DNA from: Echinococcus granulosus
Lineage: Eukaryota; Platyhelminthes; Cestoda; Cyclophyllidea; Taeniidae
Length of the DNA stretch: 64,000 bases
Assembly (NCBI RefSeq): GCF_000524195.1
Contig: NW_020170382.1
Coordinates: 1,923,370-1,987,369 of the forward strand
Direction: 5' to 3'
Positions 54,428 to 64,000 of the stretch are shown here, piece after piece; position 1 is the first letter of the stretch, and the number at the start of each line of letters is the position of its first letter. A model generated the notes under the pieces. It was not told the DNA's origin and ran no database searches. It was given only the letters and a program-made list of their open reading frames with translations. Made by a program: the position numbers and the translations under genes.

Positions 54428-57400
54428 ATGGAGGAAGATCGTCATCTTTTCAGGTGACTCTTTTTTGCTCTCTTGGATTCGTGTTCGTGAAAATATTCCA
54501 CTTACTTATTCAAACGTGTCCCATTCTCACGGTTTTTTTACTTTAAATACGACGAAAAGATCCAATGCAGTTTCTATCAATTGGCCTGGCTTCTTGCTGT
54601 TTTATGTTATGCCCTTGAAGTAATTATGCACAAGTACTTCTAGAGGCAGGGCGACTATTTATTACCAAGACAGCTTAATGCCTCAAACCTAACATCCTAC
54701 TATACCGCTAACCACGATTTAATTTTTACAGAATGGTCGGCATAGGACGTATTTTAGTTTTTGGTATTCTTGTGTTTGAAATATTTTGACAATTAGTCCG
54801 TCAACCAAGTTGGGAGAATTCATATTCGAAACATTTGAATCCATCTACATTGAATAGACCTCTACTCATTTATTGTTCCTAAAACGCCGCCAGTTTGTGT
54901 TTACATTGCTAATTCCATAATTCCGCAAAACTTCAATAATTTTTTAAACACTGAGTTATTCCTTTCTCAATAAGGCAAAACCTTGAGGGTCAACTGTTGA
55001 AGTTCACAAATGTCATGAAGGGCTTTCAGTATCGATGGATCGTTGTGGAATCGACCAATGGTGTGCTGGAATACTATGAGGTGTGCTCTAGTTTCCTCAA
55101 TTTTTGCTCATTGAACCTTTCATACCTCAAAGCATTACTTATTTCTGGGAAATGGATTTTATAGTTACTAGTTATTCTGCCTAGTATAAATACGTAGTTG
55201 ATTCAAATGTCGCCTGATAGCTTCTGTGACTTGTTTCATCCTCTTGCAGAGGGAGGAGCACAAGAAGTTTCAAAAACCTCGTAGCTCCGTTAGTCTTCTG
55301 GTAAGGTATTAAACAATGCACTGCTTTGGAGACAAGTTGTCTAGAGGCAGTAACCATCCGTCACTTTTCTCTTCAGTTTGCCACAGTTTGTCCCTCGGAC
55401 GAAGACTCACAGACCTTCATTGTAAATACATCTCAGGGTGAAAATCTTCGCTTCAAGGGTGCGTTGCTGAAATGGCCTTATCTCGTCCTCACCAGGGCAT
55501 GCCGCCCCACTCTTGTCAATTTGTGTGCAGGCGTACGTGTGCTAGCGGGCGACCAACCGATTGGGATTGAAAAAAAAAACACCGATCGTCGTGACGCGCT
55601 ATCGAGATAGCTTGTTAGTGAAAAATGATACCCTAAAGTGCTGACTCTCTCACTACAGCACGAGTTCAAATGTGCTCAAGACACGTGGTACAGTTAATGC
55701 ATGGTCGAAGGGGCGCGACTGAATAGTAAAGATTTTAAGGCATTTGGCGTTTTTACCCAACGGAACTTGCACCATTGTTACAAAAGGCTCGTGCGTTTTT
55801 CCAGCACTTTTTTTAGTTCTAGCATTTGCTGCACATTATTTTGACCACAATCTCTGACTCGTTGAGTTTGCGATAATTTTGGCACTGTCGTCTGAATAAA
55901 GCACTTATTTGGAGGTCAATCATGTAATTTAACTACCGCTTCCATAATGAGGCTGCTGCACGGTAAAATGGATGGGCTACAAGTTACTCTTCTCCGTCCC
56001 CTTTACGACACTGCTTATAGTGTAATCGTAATATTACACCACTGGAATGCAGCGTGTCCGTCCTTTCACATCTAACCAATCGGGTTATGTGTAGCTGCAA
56101 TGTTTGTAAAGATTGATTTTTGCCACCCAGAAATGGTTTGGGTAAAAGGTTCCATCTTCCAAAAGTGTGTATTTGGCCTGACTTTCTTATAAAGAATGGC
56201 TGTGGCTATCGCTCTGCTTAAAATCACGTATACAATTCACACTTGGCTTAATCGACCAAGCCGTTAATTTTTGTACCTAGGATTTCTGCTTTGTTTAAGG
56301 GATTGCCGTTGATTCCTTTCTCTATTATCTTTATTGCTCTGTGAGGACTATGCGTAGATTCCGAGGATGATTTGGACTTTTGTTTCAAATGGGCCATTGA
56401 CTAGCACAGTGCCTGAGCTAACGGAAAGGGGTGTGGGTTTGTGCATATCTTATAGAAGGGGAGAACTGGTCAAACACAGGAAGACCGAGACATCACTCCT
56501 GCATTTGAAGGTAACGTATTCTTTACCGGTCATGTGGTGAAGAATAATTACCAGTTTCTTCGACAAACTCTCCAAGGATTTCTTCAATTGAATAATCCAC
56601 TATCAGAAATTAGTGGTTATTTGTCGCGATTCAGTAACTGTTGGTTACTTCCACGAATAGCTATTGACTGAGGGCAGTCGTCACTTCTAAGTTAGTGCAT
56701 AGTTTGCTACAACTGCTCACCGAAACCTGGTATATTTGTTGCCACTATCAACCCAAGTGAATTTGTAAATCTTGCCGCCACGTGATTTTGTCGGTGAATC
56801 ATTAGCCGATTTTATAATTTTTTTCCTTGGCCTTTTCTCTCGGCAGCTGCAGACGCAAGGGAACGTCAACTTTGGGTGAATCACATTCGCGCGGTTGCAG
56901 AGTTTCACACCGAAAAAGCTACTGATCAGAATAGCGTAAGTTCTTCCGTTACAACCTAAACATTTCTGACGATATTCATCCATAGATAGAGTTCTCAGTG
57001 TTAGAGGGTTCATGTGAATAGGTCAATTGAAGGGAGAAGCGAAGTTCTTCATGGTTTTTTTGAATACGTTGATGGGAATTCCTCTGCTTTTCAGCTCCCA
57101 GGTCTGCCATCAGCTGTGCAAAGACCATCACTTTTGCCTGTGAAGGAGGCTCGACCGGTGATGCTTAACTCCTCTAATTCAGGTAGGTCTCGCCCCCTCG
57201 CATCCTTGCTCTATCTGTGCTCAAATCAGCCTTCAATTCATCCGCAGAGACCTCAATGATGACGGAGACTACTGGTTGTAGCGGCAACCACCTCATTTAA
57301 AACATTTTCTGCCTTTTATTCATGAGTGGCAGTTTTGACTCAACAGTCTCGACGTTGACAGATTTAATTTTGTCTCGTTGGCGGGATCAATGTTGATGTT

Positions 57401-60400
57401 AACACTTGGGGCTAAGTTGCGCAAAAGGGAGAATTTTTCAACTGATCATTTCTAGGAATTTGAATTACTTGCTCTTTATGGATATACGTCTCATGCTCCA
57501 GAATTGTATTTTTACTACCATTCTCTGTCAGTAAAAGGCGTTTTCTTCTCAGGCGCTGATAATTTTGCAGCTCCTAACTTCCGATGCCGTTATTAGTCAT
57601 ATCCGTGAATTGCGTAAATGCAGAATGTAAACATAACCAAGATTTAGCATATTCGTACTATCTCTTCAACACATCTGAGTACTTAAGGTCCAAATGTTAA
57701 TTTAATGATTTTTTCCCTTTTTGGATTTTTAACGAACACCCATTTAATGACACTGAGCTCTGTCTATGAGGAAAATAAAGGCGATTTTTGGGCTTCAACG
57801 CATCTTTTCAGCCGAATGCATATGCAGATGTGCCAACCGCAATCAAGTCTTGGCCCCAAGAACCCATCGAAAGGGTGTTAAACAGCTAGATTCTATCTCA
57901 GAATCCAATACGCGGCCTTGTTATCATGATATCTATTAGCCTCTAATCCAAAAACGAAAGGAATAATTGTTTAAATTCAGTGCCTCCCATTTCAGTGTTA
58001 GAAGTGTGGGATAAAAATTTAGTGTTCAGCTGAAATTTATTTTCTCAACTAAAAATGACCACGGAAGAAGACGTTTCTGTAGTATGCTTTAAGCTAATAA
58101 ATTTTCTACTTCCAGACCAGTCCTCCCGATCCCACCGCTCTTCCAGCAGTAGGACTGGACGCAGTGCTGATAGAAAGTTCGCCTTGGATACCCCTTCCCC
58201 CTATTCGTATGTTCCATTTCTAGCTCTCGCTAAGTTTGTGAAATTCCGTTCTTGGGTATATCTGTGCAATATGTAAATATCCAAATGGGTCGATTGAGCA
58301 CATTCTGCCTGTGTGTAATGTGATTCCCCCCATGTGATCAGGCTTTTAGAGATGAAGAGAGTGCGGTCGGTCGTAGTGGGGCAAAATATAGTATTAGTGC
58401 CCTCAATTACACTCAAGTGCATCAGTTGTGAGGCCTCTCCATTGGCATTTTCTTGTTGCCAGGGTGGGCACAGAGGAAGGTCTAATCACTATTTTTTTAT
58501 TGTCCTCTCTAGCGCAGAAGTCAATCTCGCTGCTAGCGACGCACCGGCACTGGTGGATCCCTACCAACAACTGAACGAACTCTTTCGGCTACTCGAACGT
58601 GAGGGCAATCTCTTGGCTCGCGATATTGACGTAAGACTTTCTCCTCCCTTTTGACCTTAAATCCCCTTTTAGCATGCGCTTTTCCGACCTTGCATTTATG
58701 CGGTGGCTTTTCACTAGCATGATCAGTTTGCCGCAAACTACGAGTCAAACTAAGGTTTTTACGTTTATACAGGAAAAAAATTCGTAACAGCTGCAGTAGG
58801 TTGTGCTTCTCTCAGATGCCCAGCCTGAGTCCTTCTATCCGTTGAATGTATACAGGAGTGACTGATGTTTTGCGGACCGGGAACAGAATCACTGTGCCTC
58901 AAACATAGAGTCGCCTTTGAAACGTTTACATTGAAATCATTCAGGCTTCTATTTGGTGAGGGGCTGTGTTCCATCACCATACAAATTGCTTTTGAAGTCT
59001 CCTTTAACCATGCTTTCTGGCTAGTGGTAACAGGATGCAATTGTCGCTTACCACTACTACTACGTGTATTCCGCCCCGATAGTACCCCTTCGAAGGGGCA
59101 TAAAACTGAAATTACTTGCATACGTCCTTCGTGATACGCATTGTTGGTTACTTTCATGAATTCCCGAGTTATTTTAATCGTGTTGTTAAATGCCCTGCGC
59201 AAGACTCTTGACGCCATTACGAGGGCTTTTTTATCGGTTTTGGTGAATGCGACTACCGTTTTGAGCTGGATCGTTTGCATCTACAAGGAAGAATTCACCG
59301 CGATTTGCGATGCTTTCCGCGAATACTTTGATAGAAGGTTCCGAAGTCTAGCCAACAAAATAGGCGAAAGTGCCTAGTGGTATGGACAGAGGTTTTTATC
59401 CAAGGAAGACAAAGCGGCTTTCTTTATTGTACAATTCCAGACATCGACACTTTGTGCTTGCGAGCTTTCTAATCACTAGTTGAACCCAGGTTTTCATTAA
59501 CCCGATTTCTTTGATGAATGTTCTCTCGCATTTCCTATTATAACATGGATTTTATGAATCCGGAAGTGAATATCGATTGACACATCATATGCTGTTTTAA
59601 ATTTTAGGATGGGATACGAAGGTTAACTCAAAATACATTCCAAAAGTACAGATTTTTGTAGAACTCGTCGCACACAACGCAACAGACCTTTTTCATTTTA
59701 CTGTGGATGTATTTTTCTGTAGGACGTGTACAACCAACCTACTGCAGCGTTTGCCAACAGAAATCCTGAAGTCACTGAACTTTACCGGGTAAGCAGGGTC
59801 ACATTTATTATCTCACCGTGGTTAGATTAAGCCGGGAGTCTGTGCTTTTTTGGGTTGGCCATCGCTTGCGTTGAGATCTGCTAAATTTCCGCCACGCCGG
59901 AGCAGGGTTCGGAGTTACCTCCCTATCTGTTAACCACCCTTACACGTTGATCGTGATCTCACTACACTAATACCATTTTCAAATCAACTAGCCTATCACA
60001 TGGCTAACCTTTTTAGTCAAGAGAAGTTACACGATTGTTATCAAATCACCCATTATCTCACTCAGTTGGCGACAACCTGGAGTTATTTGTTTGGTATCTC
60101 TTAAAGCTCTTCTAAATGGAATGGAATGACACCAATCAACTGTCCAGCTATGTTTCTAGCTCGATTACAGGCAGCTCAATCCATTAGATTTTACTGATTT
60201 CCATCTGATAAATTATCGTCAAATTTTCCGTTTTACTGGTTTTTAGTTTTCAATTGTGGACCTAACTTATCATTTTAAGTTGTTTTTTTTTTCAGTCATT
60301 GGCCTGCGTTTGAAGCTCACCGAATGAATAGTGAGCTACTTCATCACCTTAACATCAAAAAAAGACATGCTTCGATTTTATGTTTTCTGTTTCTATCCCA

Positions 60401-63400
60401 CTTCACCCTATGAGTTTGATGGAGTAGTATCAGGTCGCACAGCCAGTGTACTCCTACTGAAATTTTCAGCGCATTTGTCTCTCTTAACTCAGATTTCCCA
60501 CTAGCCACGTACTTAGCTTATTTATTTGCTAAATTGAAATTTTTACATCAAACAGTTGCTTAAAGTGCTTTGGGTGCGTTTATCAGTCACGCATTGAATG
60601 CAAGCCTTTGTTGCATTAGTCGCATGATAAACGCCTCACGCAAAAGTAACGCCATTGTTGAACTTTTTATGCTTTACAAGGCATAAAGTTGAGAGTTGAA
60701 CACAGACGGAAAAGTGTTTAAAGTAGCAGTGGTGTTGCATTTTTACAATGGTAAAAAATCAAAAATGAGCCCGACCTTTTCTTTATCTTGGATCTTACAC
60801 TTCTACTAAGCAACATTCCCCACCTGTCTACTAATTCAAACTTTGTGGCCAGCATATCTAGGAGCAATCGTTAATTTTTTTTGGCAAAACAATTTTCTAA
60901 CATGTTTGAAACCAACTTTGGAGGTGCGGCTTGTGCTTTAGAATCTCCTCATAATAAAGGCGACGAGTCAGGCCTCAATCAAGTCACTGAAACAATGCCT
61001 CGGTGGGCTCCAACACGACAACAGCAACGTTTCTCTCGACGTGGGCCTCCTCTAGACCGCCTCTTCCTTAGTCCCCTCTCATCCCTCCCTTCCTCTTGCC
61101 CACCCCCTCGTGACAATTTGTGTTCTTTATTTGGTGAATGGAAGAATATCTGTCCTCGTAGAATTCTCATCCATGTTCTTTGTATTGTTGTTGTTTCACA
61201 TTGTATTACAGTAGGAGGCTTGTTAGCCCCTTGTTTGCTGGAAAAGCACGTCCCGAGAAGGATCTGTAATCCGACGCCTCACCTTCAAGCAGTCTACAAT
61301 CTCTGCGACTAATCGTCATGTTTTGAGATAGGTGAGGTTGTTGTGTGTTAAGAACCATGTGCTCATCAAAAAAGATGATATGTTAGGTCAGGTGAGTGGT
61401 GGTTAATGTTCGACTTTGACTGTTGGTTTGCGCATTAATCTCGGTTAACTTCGGATTCATGAACGTGTTTGCGTGCTTTGTTCACCCGCTGGTGTGAATT
61501 GCATGAATTTTTTGAAAAGTTTGCAGAATAGCCATGAAATTGTGGCAAAATTTGATTTTTTATGAGGTCCTACTACGGGCGATTGGTTTGTCTGATTGAT
61601 TAGTTGTTTGGTTTAAAAGGGACTAACAAATAAATGCTGGTTCGATTAAACTTGAGAACCAGCTCTAGTTGAGATCTTCCGATGCTTTCATTCGTGCTGC
61701 TTTTGCTCAAATTCGTCTTACAAATGAAATGACTGGCTGACTTCGCTGGGCCGTAGTCGAATATACTTTCACCATAGTCGTGAGTTTTGTTGCTCATATT
61801 TTGTGCTAACATAGAAAATCCACAACTTTGACTTGTTAATAGTTTGTCAGCTTGCATTTACCTCCCATCAGGGAACCACTCAGTAAAAGTTGTCGAGCTT
61901 TTCCGGCTTCTTTCTCCCATGGTGTTCTTATCCCAACATCATGGCGCATTGTGCGCTCTTTTTGTTGTCAAAACAAAAGTAGGGAAGTTCATTATTTGCT
62001 CTTGACTACTTTAAGGGGCAACAGCTAGTGCTATTGAAGGGTATCAACTTGTTCACCGTCAGTCTCTGAGGGGGACTTATCATCGTAACAGCCAATTTTT
62101 TTTGACCGCTTCGACAGCTGCCTAAAAAAGACGAAAAATGCAGTTATTTCCTTCATAAAGACATCTCATTCTACTTTTTATTCTTGGTTCGCCAACTGTG
62201 GCACAATTTGGCATTTGCCTATCATAAATAGGTGGAAATTGCACGCCGGACATTTGTGATGCTGGACTGGTGTAAAAAACTGAATGTCACACGTATGGCT
62301 GGAGTAGCGGACGTGTCAGCTCCATTTGTCCACACTGGTGCTTTACTGGGTCTTAATTGATAGTGGCGTAGATGCGGCACTCCAAACAGGTAAAGTGACC
62401 AAAGCTACTAGTACACGAATCGTGCTTCCTGTAATCTCTGTTTAGGTCTAAACGATTGCGATTTTTTGCTTCACAGCGCATCATGATAAGCCTCAAATCA
62501 TCATGCGTCTATCTGCTTGGCAAGCAAATTCTGTGCATGTGCTGGCTAAAAGTTATCTACATTGATTTAGCAGTGCATAAGGATATGAATTCCAAATCTG
62601 TGAACTATGTAGATACAAAGTTGGTGTTCTATTTTGAGCTCTGGTTTTGATACATAATTTTTGGATTGGTAAACGGGTGAACTGTGGTGTAAATCAGTAA
62701 TTCTAGTTTGACTTCTGTCGACAATTAGCTACAAATTCTTTCTCTTCGAAACCAGCTGGTTTCTGCTTGTCTTATGGGGCACGACTTAATCTAATGGATT
62801 GAACTTCAAGATTGAAATTACGGTTCTGTCCTGAACTGACTATTTATGTTCCCATCCACTGGACGCAATAATGTGAGGGAATTCGAAGAGGCACAACACC
62901 AAGAGGGTGATTCACTTCCATTATCCTCGTAAGGACAGGGGACGGTTATTTCATCGCATTCCACCTTCTATGGCATAGACATTGTTCTTGCATTCCATAA
63001 AGGTCCATAAATGCGACTACTCAAAATATACATGTCAACGACCAATCATGTTTGAAATGAAGCGTGGACGTCTGCTTCTGTTTTTGCTTGAATGTTGAAA
63101 AATCTTGGTTAAGAGTGAAATGTGATTGCATTTGACTAACTGAAATTATGTCAGTGAAAAGACTTTTGAAACCTCCACTAGAGGATAACTACAGGAGTTA
63201 TTCTCTGGAATCAAACATGGATCCAGCACTAAATTTGAGATTATAGGAGAAAGGCAGTCTACGTAAAAAAAAGGGTTTGGTTACCATCTGCCCTACATTT
63301 AAGCCTTGGGATAAGCCTATCCAAGTATTTTACAGCAGTCCCCTTCAGTAACAGGAAGGGGCTACATGCAGATGCCTATAGCTCCAAAGGCAGGTGTGGT

Positions 63401-64000
63401 ATTACTGACTTGAAGTAATTTGCCTACTCAATCCTAGCGGTTCGTTCACATCATGAGTCGATTATACAGCAAATGACAATGCTGAAAGTTCGTTAAACTG
63501 GAATGGCGTTGATGCCCTGACCCCATACACGAGACAAGGACGAGCACATTCTGGAGCATCTTAGCTTCTCTTAAGCTCAACCTTATATTTGAAATTACCC
63601 TCTCTTCGGAAAATTTGCCACCTTCCATTGCCAAAGTGGTATTTTATTTTGTACAAGATGCATAAACTAGGCTCTATTTTTGGCATTTCCTCTTTTTGAG
63701 GTAATCGCTTGATAGGATACAGACAAATCCTTCGTGTTTGGACGGAAGAGGCCTTATAGCTGTTTCCGATATCCAATGCAATTAGTTTAAATTTGCAGTT
63801 AATGAACTCAACGTGAATAAAATTTGTAAACGTTCAAAAGTGAGGAAAAGCCAGGCACTTGCAGCCTTACTTTTGAAAGAAACGTGATTACGAGCCTTTC
63901 CACAGCACTCCACATAACTACTATTACTACACCAACAGAGCAAGCGATCGACCTCACTGAATTGTCCAAGTTAACCAATTTGTTTTCAAACAGTGATGTG
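54428..64000 (+). CDS. Oxysterol-binding-protein-related protein (ORP9/10/11-like), 5' part
   Basis: Lipid-transfer protein of the OSBP/ORP family; the visible part is the membrane-targeting PH domain and linker. Exons: 54428-54453, 54975-55080, 55250-55300, 55377-55458, 56847-56935, 57095-57182, 58116-58206 and 58513-58630; every phase agrees and 217 codons are readable. Start: MEEDRHLFR at 54428. PH domain: NLEGQLLKFTNVMKGFQYRW (ORP9 has LSKWTNVMKGWQYRW), VVESTNGVLEYYE, TVCPSDEDSQTFIVN and AADARERQLWVNHIRAVAEF (ORP11 has ATDAKERQHWVSRLQ). A serine-rich linker (SSRSHRSSSSRTGRS) precedes a helical segment (QQLNELFRLLEREGNLLARD). The sterol/lipid-binding OSBP domain with its EQVSHHPP signature is not visible and should lie beyond 64000, so the gene is cut by the window. 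Exons after 58630 are uncertain; the best candidate is 63906 onward. Closest paralogue undecided among ORP9, 10 and 11. Confidence 0.85.
58631..63905 (+). other. Large intron region of the ORP gene
   Basis: No exon here is secure. An acceptor/donor-flanked block at about 59724-59790 is open in two frames but matches no ORP sequence. Overlapping open frames on both strands at 58765-59377 (171 codons minus; 89 and 78 codons plus) have no recognisable domain. Otherwise AT-rich with no repeat core found. Confidence 0.4.
63906..64000 (+). CDS. Candidate further ORP exon, cut by the window end
   Basis: After the acceptor CCTTTCCACAG the sequence stays open to the window edge and reads like a linker (LHITTITTPTEQAIDLTELS, then KLTNLFSNSDV). 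Codon composition is coding-like, but there is no family match, and its phase relative to exon 8 needs an intervening exon. Confidence 0.35.

Noticed and set aside
59724..59790. Candidate ORP exon flanked by TTTTTCTGTAG and GTAAGC
   Set aside because: It is open in two frames, but neither resembles the ORP linker, so I did not include it in the gene model.
62232..62360. Open frame VEIARRTFVMLDWCKKLN... in the ORP intron
   Set aside because: Only 43 codons, ends in a stop without a usable donor, and has no confident family match.

Overview
The window is nuclear DNA from a metazoan, most likely a parasitic flatworm (tapeworm or fluke). The reasons are AT-rich intergenic DNA, multi-exon genes with GT-AG introns, several introns of only 29-44 bp concentrated at the 5' ends of genes, tight head-to-tail gene packing, and dispersed repeats. 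I infer the phylum from this architecture and from moderately divergent animal orthologues; I cannot name a species. Three runs of exactly 100 N (15736-15835, 27219-27318, 43014-43113) are scaffold gaps. I found no CRISPR array, rRNA operon, prokaryotic gene, or tRNA that I could defend.

Layout: (1) 1-7174 is non-coding as far as I can see, with a dispersed repeat family (about 2.1-3.1 kb) and a GC-rich microsatellite (about 5.03-5.11 kb). (2) 7175-11500, plus strand: a four-exon FAM187-type membrane protein with two Ig-like domains. (3) 25187-12834, minus strand: a compact same-strand block, in transcription order ICMT, PPIL3 with an intronless MTPAP-like gene inside its second intron, GPN2, and SSRP1. 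(4) 26067-26667, plus strand: EFCAB2/DRC8, five exons separated by introns of 29-34 bp. (5) 29806-27871, minus strand: GLOD4, five exons, convergent with EFCAB2. (6) 52029-31997, minus strand: a 17-exon, 20-kb AGAP gene (GTPase-like, split PH, ArfGAP and ankyrin regions). (7) 52.5-53.2 kb: another repeat cluster. (8) 54428 to the window end, plus strand: the N-terminal part of an oxysterol-binding-protein-related protein (PH domain plus linker) that runs off the window.

Exon boundaries were worked out by hand from splice consensus, reading phase and family alignment. For SSRP1, GPN2, PPIL3, GLOD4, EFCAB2, AGAP and FAM187 all phases close, giving predicted proteins of 721, 322, 167, 294, 158, 1206 and 607 residues. 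The genes are mostly conserved housekeeping functions: chromatin (SSRP1), RNA polymerase assembly (GPN2), spliceosome-linked isomerase (PPIL3), mitochondrial RNA tailing (MTPAP), CaaX methylation (ICMT), Arf traffic (AGAP), lipid transfer (ORP) and cilia (EFCAB2).

The most unusual structure is the PPIL3/MTPAP nest. If PPIL3 exon 2 is joined to the acceptor just upstream of MTPAP, the PPIL3 frame stops at a TGA that overlaps the MTPAP ATG (TGATG). This, with the close spacing of the neighbouring genes, suggests shared or polycistronic transcription, possibly resolved by spliced-leader trans-splicing.
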